Origin: Asanoa ferruginea
GTDB lineage: Bacteria > Actinomycetota > Actinomycetes > Mycobacteriales > Micromonosporaceae
Length of the DNA: 64,000 bases
Direction of reading: 5' to 3'
Assembly: GCF_003387075.1 (NCBI RefSeq)
Contig: NZ_QUMQ01000001.1
Location: 3,596,001 to 3,660,000, forward strand
The first letter of the stretch is position 1. Every line of letters begins with the position of its first letter. Below are positions 8,944 to 16,855 of this stretch, piece by piece. The notes under the pieces were generated by a model. It had not been told where the DNA came from and searched no databases. It was given only the letters and a program-made list of their open reading frames with translations. Position numbers and translations under genes: made by a program.

Positions 8944-10401
8944 CTACGGCAGCGCCCAGCGCTGGTTGGCGACGCCGACGCAGTCCCAGATCTGGATCTG
9001 GGTGCCGTCGGCGCTGCCGTTGCCGGCCACATCGAGGCAGCGGCCCGACTGCGGGTTGACCAGGGAGCCGTTGGCCTGGGCCGACCAGACCTGCGCGCCG
9101 GTGCCGTTGCAGCCCCATAGTTGCACGACGGTGCCGTTGGCGGTGCCGCTCGACCGCACGTCGAGGCACTTGCCGAGGCCGCGGACCGTGCCGTCGCCGC
9201 CGATCGTCCAGCGTTGCGCCCCGGTGCCGTTGCAGGTCCAGATCTGGATCTTGGTGCCGTCGGCCGTACCGCTGGCGTTGATGTCCAGGCACTTGTTCGT
9301 CGCCGCGCTGACCACCTGGCCGGTCCGGCCGCCGCTGCCGCCCGGGATGGAGACGCCGAAGCGCTGCTGTGCCTTCTCGAACCCGGCGAAGCCGAGCCCC
9401 GAACCGGCGACCCGGGTGGTGGTGCCCCGCGCGGTCACGGTGCCGTCGCCGCGGTCGAGGTAGACCGGGCCGCCGCTGTCGCCCGGCCGCGCGGCGATCT
9501 GGCCGTCTAGTTGGGTGGCTTCCCACAGCCGCTGCGAGTCGGTGCCCTCGAACCGCACCTGGAGGTTGCAGATCTGGCCGCCGACCGCGTTGGCGCTGGT
9601 GTTGCCCGACTGGCAGAGCCGTTCGCCGACGAACGGGGCACCGCCGCCGGTGACCGTGAGCTGTTGCGTGCTGGCGCCGCCGCCGACGTAGATCCGGTTG
9701 CTGACCGCGCTGGTCGGGATGAGCAGCACGTCGAACGTGTTGTCGTCGGCTCCGATGTTGCCGATGAACTCGCCGCCGCCATCGGTGACCCGGTTGCCCG
9801 GCTGGCCGCAGTGGCCGGCGGTCAGGATGGCCGGGCCGCTGGGCGTGTTGACGCCGTAGCCGGCCGTGCAGCCCGCGCCGATGCTGGTGTTGATGATCTG
9901 GGCACCGCCCGACCAGGGCGCGCTGTCGTTGTTGCGGGCGACCGGCGCGAGCCGTGGCTCGACGCTGAACGAGACCGGCACCCCGGTCGCGGCCAGCGTG
10001 CGGTTCACCCCGGCCGCGTCGACCTTCACGATCAGGCCCGATCCGTCGGGCCGGGCCTTGATGCCGTGGAAGCCGGGATCGCTGCGGAGTTGGGTTTCCA
10101 GGGTGGCAGAGGCATTTCTCAACTCCACAATGGAGTACGCGGCAACGGCCACCCGGACGGGCGCGATCCGGCGGGCCTGTGCGACGGCCGCCTCGACCTT
10201 CGCCGGGACGGCGCCCTTCCACCAGACGGTCACCGATTTCTCCTCGATGACGATGGAGGCGAGCCCGGCTTCCGGCTGGGCGGCGGTGCGGACGACGGTG
10301 GCCGCGTCGATGAGGGGCAGTTGCGACTGGTGCTCGACGTGTTTGGCGGGGGAGCCGATCGCGAGGAGCAGGACGGCGACAAGCGCGGGTAGCGAGGCCA
10401 T
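8944..10401 (-). CDS. Secreted S1-family serine protease with C-terminal ricin-B lectin domain
   Basis: Exported chymotrypsin-fold protease of about 485 residues. A hydrophobic signal segment (LPALVAVLLLAIGSPA) is followed by a pro-region (to about 160), then the catalytic domain with His197 in LTAGHCG, Asp224 in NTFDVLLI and Ser309 in RPGDSGGPVY. From about 359 to the end is a beta-trefoil carbohydrate-binding domain with three QxW repeats (QRW, QVW, QRW) and repeated CLDI/CLDV motifs. This architecture is common in actinobacterial exoenzymes that attach to polysaccharide. ATG 10401 is chosen; a TTG at 10473 would give the signal peptide a longer basic n-region and cannot be excluded. Confidence 0.9.
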   Translation of the reverse strand: MASLPALVAVLLLAIGSPAKHVEHQSQLPLIDAATVVRTAAQPEAGLASIVIEEKSVTVWWKGAVPAKVEAAVAQARRIAPVRVAVAAYSIVELRNASATLETQLRSDPGFHGIKARPDGSGLIVKVDAAGVNRTLAATGVPVSFSVEPRLAPVARNNDSAPWSGGAQIINTSIGAGCTAGYGVNTPSGPAILTAGHCGQPGNRVTDGGGEFIGNIGADDNTFDVLLIPTSAVSNRIYVGGGASTQQLTVTGGGAPFVGERLCQSGNTSANAVGGQICNLQVRFEGTDSQRLWEATQLDGQIAARPGDSGGPVYLDRGDGTVTARGTTTRVAGSGLGFAGFEKAQQRFGVSIPGGSGGRTGQVVSAATNKCLDINASGTADGTKIQIWTCNGTGAQRWTIGGDGTVRGLGKCLDVRSSGTANGTVVQLWGCNGTGAQVWSAQANGSLVNPQSGRCLDVAGNGSADGTQIQIWDCVGVANQRWALP

Positions 10402-10484
10402 GGTGGACTCATTCCGTTGACGGGCGCTGGGACGGAGAGCGGACCGCTGTGCCGGTCTTTGTCGCACCGTCAACGGGGTGCCGG

Positions 10485-10508
10485 CAAGCTGCGGAATTCC
10501 GCAGCTTG
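10485..10508. terminator. 24-bp perfect palindrome downstream of the HTH gene
   Basis: CAAGCTGCGG and CCGCAGCTTG arms flank AATT without mismatch. It begins about 20 bases after the stop of the HTH gene at 10528 and lies about 85 bases before the protease start. It is most simply a terminator hairpin for the former; an operator for the protease is an alternative. Confidence 0.5.
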
Positions 10509-10527
10509 ACCGGGGTCGGGCCGGTCC

Positions 10528-11409
10528 CTACAGTGCGCGCCAGTCCCACTCGATGCCGAGCACGCCGGAGTCGACCCCCGACGCGATCAGATGCACCGCG
10601 TGGTGCCGGCTCACGGTCAGGTCGCCGATGCCGTGGCGCCGGTCGTTGAGGTCGAACTGGCTGAACGCGCGGGTGCTCGCCGGCAGCGCGCCCGGGTGGA
10701 ACTGCACCTCGAGCAGGCATTGCTCGGCCGGATAGCGGAACCCGAAGGCAAACTCGGAGCACACGCCGGCGCCCGGGTCGGCGAGTTGGGTCTCGAACAC
10801 CCAGGTGTCACCGGCCCGCAGCGCCTGCTCGAAGACCACCTCGTAGACCATCGCCGGCGCGGACCGGTGCACGAGGCGACGACCCAGCCGGCAGTTGCGC
10901 AACGGCCGGGTGCGCACCTGGTGGGGGTCACAGCCACGGTCGCCGTAGAACCGGGCCACATAGCGGTCGACGCCGTCGCGGAGGGCACGGATCGCCGTGC
11001 GCACGAACATATGCGTGAACTGCCCGGCGTCGTCGACGTGCACCCGGTGCTGGGTGCTGACCAACTCGAGGTCGCCGGGTCGCGAGTCGGGCACGACGTC
11101 GAGCAACTCGGCCACCGGCCCGATGTCGGCCAACCGCACCCGGCTGCCGGCGCAGTCGAGCAACCGGGCCAGCGCGTCGGGCGCCAGGCCGAGCACCTCT
11201 TCCAGGGCGGCGACGGTGTGCGCGGCGCTCGGCCGGCTCCGCCCGGTCTGCCAGTCGCTGAGGCTGGACAGGCCGATCGAGATGCCGCGCCGGGCCAGGT
11301 GGGCCCGCACCCGGTCAAGGGTCAGCCCGCTTTCCCGGATCGCCTTCCGGAGCGCCCGGTGGAACGGGCCGGTGTAGAGCACGCTGTCGAGGGTCATCGC
11401 CACCCGCAT
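10528..11409 (-). CDS. HTH (XRE-like) domain protein of unknown function
   Basis: A 293-residue soluble protein. The N-terminal 60-70 residues look like an XRE/Cro-type helix-turn-helix (FHRALRKAIRESGLTLDRVRAHLARRG then SLSDWQTGRSRPS), followed by a helix set (LEEVLGLAPDALARLL). The remaining 200 residues form a strand-rich domain that I do not recognise; they contain no membrane segment. Likely a transcription factor with a C-terminal sensing or assembly domain. It starts 28 bases after the TetR gene stop on the same strand, so the two may be cotranscribed. ATG 11409 or 11397 may be the start. Confidence 0.7.
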   Translation of the reverse strand: MRVAMTLDSVLYTGPFHRALRKAIRESGLTLDRVRAHLARRGISIGLSSLSDWQTGRSRPSAAHTVAALEEVLGLAPDALARLLDCAGSRVRLADIGPVAELLDVVPDSRPGDLELVSTQHRVHVDDAGQFTHMFVRTAIRALRDGVDRYVARFYGDRGCDPHQVRTRPLRNCRLGRRLVHRSAPAMVYEVVFEQALRAGDTWVFETQLADPGAGVCSEFAFGFRYPAEQCLLEVQFHPGALPASTRAFSQFDLNDRRHGIGDLTVSRHHAVHLIASGVDSGVLGIEWDWRAL

Positions 11410-11437
11410 CGGCCAGGAGACAATACATCGATCAGAA

Positions 11438-12028
11438 TCAGTGTACGGAATCCGTCCCGAATGCGGCGGCCAGGGCTTTCGAGATCACGTCCGGCAGGTT
11501 GGCCCGCCCGTCGTCTTCGGTCCACCGGACCAGCGCCGTGTGCATGGCGGCCAGGCAGGCGCTGGCCGCGGCGTGGTTGCGGAAGGTCGCGTCGGGATCG
11601 GAGCCGTCGTCGCCGAGGCCGGCGACGATCGCCTGCTGGAGGGCGTAGAAGTTGTCCAGGTGCTTGGCTCGCAGGGCCGGCGTCGAGACCATCAGCCGGA
11701 GCCGGGCCAGCAGGAACTGTTTCTCTTTGCCATCACCGGTCAACACCCCGGCCGACTCGACCAGCGCGCCGGCGATCCGGCGGACCGCGGGTTGCCCGGC
11801 CGGCGATGCGGCGATCCGGCCGGCGATGAGCGCGCCGTATTCGTCGACCAGCACCAGGTCTTCCTTCGTGGGGAAGTGCCGGTAGACGGTCATCGGCGAC
11901 ACCCCGGCGGCCTCGGCGACGTCGGCGACCGTCGTGGCGTCGTAGCCGCGAGCGGTGAACAGCCGGATGGCGTGCGCCTGGATCGCGCGCTGGGTCTCGG
12001 CCCGCCGCTGTTCCCGCAAGGTGCTCAC
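11438..12028 (-). CDS. TetR/AcrR family transcriptional regulator
   Basis: Repressor of 196 residues. The N-terminal HTH is canonical: AIRLFTARGYDATTVADVAEAAGVSPMTVYRHFPTKEDL; the rest is the helical ligand-binding/dimer domain. It starts at GTG 12028 and is divergent from an SDR gene, with a 52-base palindrome-rich spacer that surely contains its operator. This supports autoregulation and control of the reductase; the inducer is not predictable. The HTH gene at 10528 follows closely and may be in the same transcript. Confidence 0.92.
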   Translation of the reverse strand: MSTLREQRRAETQRAIQAHAIRLFTARGYDATTVADVAEAAGVSPMTVYRHFPTKEDLVLVDEYGALIAGRIAASPAGQPAVRRIAGALVESAGVLTGDGKEKQFLLARLRLMVSTPALRAKHLDNFYALQQAIVAGLGDDGSDPDATFRNHAAASACLAAMHTALVRWTEDDGRANLPDVISKALAAAFGTDSVH

Positions 12029-12029
12029 T

Positions 12030-12081
12030 GGTAGAGACTACCCGTGTGTTAGCTTCTACCAAGTTGGTAGTGACTAACACA
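12030..12081. promoter_or_regulatory. Composite TetR operator between the TetR and SDR genes
   Basis: Three nested dyads are visible: GGTAG-AGA-CTACC at 12030-12042; CTACCAA-G-TTGGTAG at 12056-12070; and TGTGTTAG (12045-12052) with CTAACACA (12074-12081). The last two share the same centre, 12063. The site covers both divergent promoters and ends just before the SDR ribosome-binding site GAGGTG. Confidence 0.75.
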
Positions 12082-12095
12082 TTGAGGTGATCGGC

Positions 12096-12851
12096 ATGAC
12101 TGACCTGACCGGGCGGACGGCTCTGGTGACCGGTGCGTCGCGCGGCATCGGCAAGGCGATCGCGGCCCTGCTGGCGGCGCGGGGTGCGGCCGTGATCGTG
12201 CACTTCGGCACCGACAAGGAGGGCGCGGTGGCGACGGTCGACGAGATCGGCGGCGGCGCGTTCGCTGTCGAGGCGCGGCTCGGCGTCGACGGTGACGTCG
12301 AGACGCTCTTCGCCGGCGTGGCAGCCGGGTTGGCCGGGCGGCCGCTCGACATCCTGGTCAACAACGCCGCGGCGGCGCCGGCCGGGCCGCTCGGTGGCAC
12401 GACGCCGGCGGAGTTCGACCACCTGTTCGCGGTGAACGTGCGGGCGCCGTACTTCATCATCCAGCGGGCCCTGCCGTTGCTTTCCGACGGTGGCCGCATC
12501 ATCACCGTCTCGTCCGTGGCGACCCGGATGGCCAACCCGACCCAGACGTCGTTCGCGATGACCAAGGGCGCGGTCGAGACGATGAGCCTGACCCTGGCCA
12601 ACGCGCTCGGCGCCCGCGGCATCACGGTGAACGTGGTCGCGCCCGGCGCCACCCGGACGCCGACCAACGGATCGGCGTTCGCGGCGCCCGGCCTGGCCGA
12701 GGCCATCGCCGGGATGACCGCACTGGGCCGGCTGGGCGGTGCCGACGACGTCGCCGAGGTGGTCGCGTTCCTGGCCTCCGACGCGGCGCGCTGGGTCACC
12801 GGCCAGGTCATCGACGCGAGCGGCGGCCTGTTCCTCGGACCGCGCGTCTAG
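12096..12851 (+). CDS. SDR family oxidoreductase with Phe in place of catalytic Tyr
   Basis: Classical short-chain dehydrogenase/reductase fold, 251 residues, cytosolic. The cofactor loop TGASRGIG and the NNAA strand motif are present, and the active-site Ser is in TVSSVATR. The YxxxK motif, however, reads SFAMTKGAV, so the catalytic tyrosine is phenylalanine (codon TTC). The protein may have altered or lost reductase activity or use another mechanism. ATG 12096 is preferred because GAGGTG stands six bases upstream; GTG 12087 is the longer alternative. Regulated by the divergent TetR. Confidence 0.85.
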   Translation: MTDLTGRTALVTGASRGIGKAIAALLAARGAAVIVHFGTDKEGAVATVDEIGGGAFAVEARLGVDGDVETLFAGVAAGLAGRPLDILVNNAAAAPAGPLGGTTPAEFDHLFAVNVRAPYFIIQRALPLLSDGGRIITVSSVATRMANPTQTSFAMTKGAVETMSLTLANALGARGITVNVVAPGATRTPTNGSAFAAPGLAEAIAGMTALGRLGGADDVAEVVAFLASDAARWVTGQVIDASGGLFLGPRV

Positions 12852-12872
12852 ATCCTTGCTGCCAGCCTCTTG

Positions 12873-12894
12873 CTATTGCCAATAGTTTGCAATA
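12873..12894. promoter_or_regulatory. Overlapping inverted repeats upstream of the MFS gene
   Basis: CTATTG-C-CAATAG (12873-12885) overlaps a second dyad, TATTGC (12874-12879) with GCAATA (12889-12894). This AT-rich patch is directly before the MFS start at 12907 and is the best candidate for its operator/promoter. The cognate regulator is not known; the TetR at 14083 is a neighbour but uses a different-looking box. Confidence 0.5.
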
Positions 12895-12906
12895 AGACTG
12901 AGGCTC

Positions 12907-14196
12907 ATGCCTCGACTGCTGCCGGAACCGGGACCGCAACGCCTCCTGGCCGCGTCGAACCTGGTCTACACCGTCGGCAGCGGGCTCTACCTGACGGCCG
13001 GGGTCCTCTACTTCACCCAGGGTGTGCGGCTTCCGGCCAGCCAGGTGGGCCTCGGGCTGGCCATCGCCGGGGTGATCTCGCTGGCGGTCGGCATCGGTGC
13101 CGGGCATCTCGCCGACCGGCACGGTGCCCGTGGCGTCTACGCGGTGACGCTGGTCGTCCAGGCGCTCGCCACGGCCGCGTTCGTGCTGGTGCACAGCTTC
13201 TGGCCGTTCGTGGTCGCGGTCTGCGCCGCGGCCGGTGCCAAGGCGGCCGGGCTGGCGGCGCGCAGCCCACTCATCCGGCACTACGGCGGTGACCGCCCGC
13301 AGGAGTTCCGCGCCTACCTGCGGGCGGTCACCAACGTCGGCGTGTCGGTCGGGGCGTTGGGTGCCGGCTGGGCGGTGCAGGTCGGCACGCTGACGGCCTA
13401 CCAGCTCATGGTCGCCGGCAACGCGATCGCCTTCGTGGTCTCCGCGGTGGTCCTGGTCGGGTTGCCGGCGGTGCGACCCGAGCCGGCCGCTCCGGGCCCG
13501 CGCTGGGTCGCCCTGGCCGACCGGCCCTATCTCGTGCTCACGGCGCTCGACGGCGTGCTGGCGGTGCAGTTCAAGGTGCTCACCGTCGCCATTCCACTGT
13601 GGCTGGTGACGGCCACGACGGCGCCGGCCTGGATGGTGTCGGGCACGATGCTGATCAGCACGTTCCTGGTCATCGTGTTCCAGGTGCGGGCCACCCGGGG
13701 CATCGACACCCCGGCGGCCGGCGGTCGCGCGTACCGCCGAGCCGGGGTGGCCTTTCTCGTTTCCTGCTCGTTGATCGCGTTCACCGGCGGGATCCCGGGG
13801 TGGGCGGCGGTCGCGTTGATCCTGACGGCGGCGGTCATCCACACCGTCGGCGAACTGTGGCACTCGGCCGCGGGCTTCGAGGTCTCCTTCGCGCTGGCTC
13901 CCGACCACGCCACCGGGCAGTATCTGGGCGTGTTCGGGCTCGGGGCCGGGCTCGCCGACGCGTTCGGGCCGGCCTTGCTGATCGCGCTCTGCATCGGCTG
14001 GGGCGCGCCCGGCTGGCTCGCCGTCGGTGCGATGTTCGCGTTGACCGGCTTCGCGGCACCGGTCGCTGTGCGTCATGCGCGGCTAGCCGCGGGTCGGTCG
14101 GACCAGCGGCAGGAAGATGTCGTCGACGATCTCCACGATGGTCGCGTCCGCGACGGGCGCGAGGGTCATCAGGATCTCGTGCCGGAGCAGGTCTGA
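12907..14196 (+). CDS. MFS transporter
   Basis: Major facilitator of 429 residues with about 11-12 hydrophobic segments, inner membrane, probably a drug or metabolite exporter. The loop between the second and third segments carries the MFS motif A variant GHLADRHGARG. Substrate is unknown. Its last 38 codons run over the end of the convergent TetR gene (14083-14196), and that C-terminal tail is hydrophilic and Asp/Arg-rich, so the true tail may be unimportant. Divergence of codon style is not evident. Confidence 0.88.
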   Translation: MPRLLPEPGPQRLLAASNLVYTVGSGLYLTAGVLYFTQGVRLPASQVGLGLAIAGVISLAVGIGAGHLADRHGARGVYAVTLVVQALATAAFVLVHSFWPFVVAVCAAAGAKAAGLAARSPLIRHYGGDRPQEFRAYLRAVTNVGVSVGALGAGWAVQVGTLTAYQLMVAGNAIAFVVSAVVLVGLPAVRPEPAAPGPRWVALADRPYLVLTALDGVLAVQFKVLTVAIPLWLVTATTAPAWMVSGTMLISTFLVIVFQVRATRGIDTPAAGGRAYRRAGVAFLVSCSLIAFTGGIPGWAAVALILTAAVIHTVGELWHSAAGFEVSFALAPDHATGQYLGVFGLGAGLADAFGPALLIALCIGWGAPGWLAVGAMFALTGFAAPVAVRHARLAAGRSDQRQEDVVDDLHDGRVRDGREGHQDLVPEQV

Positions 14197-14673
14197 CGGC
14201 AGGTTGGCGATCCGCTCGGTCAGCCGGCCGGCGTCGATCTCGCCCCGCGCGGCGGCCCGGTCGAGGATGAGGTTGATGCCGGAGGGCTGCGGCCGGCCGC
14301 TCAGGAAGTCGGCGCGCAGCTTGGCCGGCGACGTGCCGGTCTCGGTGAAGAACTGGCCCATCTGCACGCTGAAGAGCACGGCCAACTCGCTGCGGCGGGC
14401 CGACGCGTTGCGGAGCACCTGGATCAGGTCTTCGCGCAGCGAGCCGGTGTCGGGCAGGTCGACCGGGTCCGTCCGGCCGTAGTGCTGGATCGCCGCGACC
14501 GCGAGATCGGCCCGGTTGGGCCAGCGCCGGTAGAGCACCGGTCGGCTCGTCCCGGCACGGGCGGCGACGCCCTCGATGGTGAAACCGCCGTAGCCGACCG
14601 CCACGAGTTCCTCCCAGGCGGCCTGGAGCAGTGCGTCCTCCAACTCCTGGCCACGCCGGCGCTGCGCCTGCAT
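14083..14673 (-). CDS. TetR family transcriptional regulator
   Basis: Regulator of 196 residues. HTH: LVAVGYGGFTIEGVAARAGTSRPVLYRRWPNRADL. The WPNRADL ending and the C-terminal domain (ILDRAAARGEID, IVEIVDDIFLPLV) resemble TetR proteins with a TetR_C_11-like domain that control drug exporters. ATG 14673 is chosen because AGAGGTG lies six bases upstream; GTG 14682 is alternative. Divergent from the DHA2 exporter at 14767, with two repeated boxes between; this exporter is its likely target. Confidence 0.92.
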   Translation of the reverse strand: MQAQRRRGQELEDALLQAAWEELVAVGYGGFTIEGVAARAGTSRPVLYRRWPNRADLAVAAIQHYGRTDPVDLPDTGSLREDLIQVLRNASARRSELAVLFSVQMGQFFTETGTSPAKLRADFLSGRPQPSGINLILDRAAARGEIDAGRLTERIANLPSDLLRHEILMTLAPVADATIVEIVDDIFLPLVRPTRG

Positions 14674-14745
14674 TAGATACACCTCTGCATCTTATTGACA
14701 TCAGTCCTCGCGGCGCGAAGACTAGATACACCTACGTACCTTATT
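14674..14745. promoter_or_regulatory. Two copies of a 23-bp operator-like box
   Basis: TAGATACACCT followed by CTTATT occurs at 14674-14696 and 14723-14745, identical except for the central six bases (TGCA-like versus ACGTA-like core). One copy touches the TetR start, the other precedes the exporter start. Spacing start to start is 49 bases. This is the expected layout for a repressor controlling both divergent genes. Confidence 0.7.
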
Positions 14746-14766
14746 TCCTGAGCGGGGAGATCCGCC

Positions 14767-16218
14767 ATGACATCCTCTCCTCCCGCGACGCGCCTCGACC
14801 CGGCGTTCATCCGGCAAGCGGCCGTCCTCATCACCGGTGTGCTGGCCGTCGTCTTCGACACCACGATCGTCAACGTCGCCCTCGACACCCTCGGTCGCGA
14901 CCTGCACGCCAGCATCGCCACGGTCCAGTGGGTCACCACCGGCTACCTGCTGGCGCTCGCCATCGTCATCCCGGTCACCGGTTGGCTGCTCGACCAGTTC
15001 GGCGCCAAGACCGTCTGGATCTCGGCACTGGCCCTGTTCCTCGCCGGCTCGGTCGGCGCGAGCCTGGCCTGGGACGCCGGCAGCCTGATCACCTTCCGGG
15101 TCGTCCAGGGCGTCGGCGGCGGCATCATGCTCCCCGTCATGACGACGCTGCTGATGCAGTCGCTGGGCGGCCGGTCGCTCGGCAGCGCCACGGCGGTGAT
15201 CGCGATGCCGGTGCTGCTCGGCCCGATCCTCGGCCCAGTGCTGGGCGGCCTGATCGTCACCCACCTGACCTGGCGCTGGATCTTCTGGGTCAACGTGCCG
15301 CTGTGCGTGGTCGGCATGGTGCTGGCCTGGCGGATGATGGCCGCGCCGCCACCGGAACGCCGATCGCGCCTCGACGGCTGGGGCCTGGCCCTGCTGTCAC
15401 CCGGCATCGCGGCGGTCGTCTTCGGCCTGGCCCGGGTCGGCGCGGAGGGCGGTTTCGGTCACCCGTCGGTGTTCCTCCCGATCCTGGCCGGCGCGCTGCT
15501 GATCCTCGTCTTCACGGTGCGGGCCTGGAAAAGCCGGAACCCACTGGTGGACGTACGCCTGTTCCGGCTCCGCTCGTTCACCACCTCCAACGCCCTGCTG
15601 TTCCTGTCGGGCTTCGCGCTGTATGGCGCGATGCTGCTCGTACCCCTGTATTTCCAACAGGTTCGGGGCCAGAGCGCCCTCGCCGCCGGCCTGCTGCTGG
15701 CACCGCAAGGCGTCGGCGCTCTGCTCAGCCGCGGCGTGGCAGGAAAGCTCACGGACCGCATCGGCGCCCGCTGGATCGCGTTCACCGGCCTGGTCGTGGT
15801 GCTGCTCTCGACGGTCCCGTTCGCGCTGGCCACCGCCGACACCCCGGAGTGGCAACTGATCGTCGCGCTGGTGGTGCGCGGCGCCGGCCTGGGAGCGGTG
15901 ACGATCCCGATGATGGCGACCGCGTACGCCGGCCTGGAACGCGACGCGGTGCCGCACGCCAGCATCATCACGCGCACCGTCCAGCAGATCGGCGGCTCGT
16001 TCGGCACGGCGGTCCTGGCCGTGGTGTTGGAACGCGCCATCGCCAGTCACGCCGGCGACCGCGCGTCGGCCTTCGACATCGCGTTCTGGTGCGCCACGGC
16101 CTTCACCGCGCTCGCGGTGCTGATCGCGCTGGCCCTGCCCCACCAGGCGGCAGCGCCTAGCCCTGACGCGTCAACCGGCGCCGAAACTCCGCGTATGCCG
16201 ACTGCACAACACCGTTAA
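14767..16218 (+). CDS. DHA2-family MFS multidrug transporter (EmrB/QacA type)
   Basis: Inner-membrane drug:proton antiporter of 483 residues with 14 predicted membrane segments. Motif C-like stretch GPILGPVLGGLI and the early VVFDTTIVNVALDTLGRDL and GWLLDQFGAKTVWI segments are hallmarks of DHA2 transporters. GGGGAGA upstream of ATG 14767 is a good ribosome-binding site. Controlled by the divergent TetR. The 3' end overlaps the convergent TPR gene by 62 bases. Confidence 0.92.
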   Translation: MTSSPPATRLDPAFIRQAAVLITGVLAVVFDTTIVNVALDTLGRDLHASIATVQWVTTGYLLALAIVIPVTGWLLDQFGAKTVWISALALFLAGSVGASLAWDAGSLITFRVVQGVGGGIMLPVMTTLLMQSLGGRSLGSATAVIAMPVLLGPILGPVLGGLIVTHLTWRWIFWVNVPLCVVGMVLAWRMMAAPPPERRSRLDGWGLALLSPGIAAVVFGLARVGAEGGFGHPSVFLPILAGALLILVFTVRAWKSRNPLVDVRLFRLRSFTTSNALLFLSGFALYGAMLLVPLYFQQVRGQSALAAGLLLAPQGVGALLSRGVAGKLTDRIGARWIAFTGLVVVLLSTVPFALATADTPEWQLIVALVVRGAGLGAVTIPMMATAYAGLERDAVPHASIITRTVQQIGGSFGTAVLAVVLERAIASHAGDRASAFDIAFWCATAFTALAVLIALALPHQAAAPSPDASTGAETPRMPTAQHR

Positions 16219-16828
16219 GACGTTCGAGTTCCTCCTCCGATGGCTCGCGGCGGAGCTCGACCTTGACCAGGATGTCGCCCTCCTCGATCGTCACGGCCAA
16301 TGTGGCGAGGAGGTCCGTCGGGATCTTGCTCAGGATGAACTCGCGGCACGCGTCCGTGATCGTCGCCGGCATGTCGCCGCAACCGCAGGTGCGACCCTCC
16401 AGGACCGCGCCGAGGTGGCTGCGGGCGACGAGCGCGTCCGGGTGCACGGGGTCCAGATTGGACAGACTCTCCTCCAGCACGCTGCGGGCCTCGTCCAGGC
16501 GTCCGTCGTGCTGGAGGAGAATGCCGAGTGCGACATCCGCGCGGCCCAGGGTCTCACCATCGCCAGCGCGGCGCGCCTGTGCCACCGCCTCGCCGAGACG
16601 TTGTTCCGCCGGGCCGAGCTGGCCGGCTTCGCTCAAGGCGAGCCCCCAGTTGCGCAACACCTGGCTCATCACCTCCGGGCGGGCGATGCGTCGCGCCCGG
16701 TCGTACGCCGATGCGTAGGTCCGGAGCGATCCGTCGGTGTCGCCTGCGTCGCCCTGGGCCATCGCCAGGCCCAGCGCCGCCATCAGCGCGTCCTCTGTCC
16801 GACCTTGACGGTCGTATGCGGCGAGCAC
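16157..16828 (-). CDS. C-terminal half of the interrupted TPR protein
   Basis: Remaining 223 residues from the first usable in-frame start codon after the TAG. Contains more TPR units (NWGLALSEAGQLGPAEQRLGEA, ALGILLQHDGRLDEARSVLEE) and a terminal domain with a CGC motif. Separate translation would need reinitiation, and no strong ribosome-binding site is visible, so this is probably a remnant. Confidence 0.5.
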   Translation of the reverse strand: MLAAYDRQGRTEDALMAALGLAMAQGDAGDTDGSLRTYASAYDRARRIARPEVMSQVLRNWGLALSEAGQLGPAEQRLGEAVAQARRAGDGETLGRADVALGILLQHDGRLDEARSVLEESLSNLDPVHPDALVARSHLGAVLEGRTCGCGDMPATITDACREFILSKIPTDLLATLAVTIEEGDILVKVELRREPSEEELERLNGVVQSAYAEFRRRLTRQG

Positions 16829-16855
16829 CCGCTGGATCGCGTCGACCCGCCCGGC

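Noticed and set aside
8921-10222. Minus-strand open frame of 433 codons in the protease locus
   Set aside because: It is the alternate frame of the S1 protease/ricin gene with low-complexity Arg/Gly/Pro composition.
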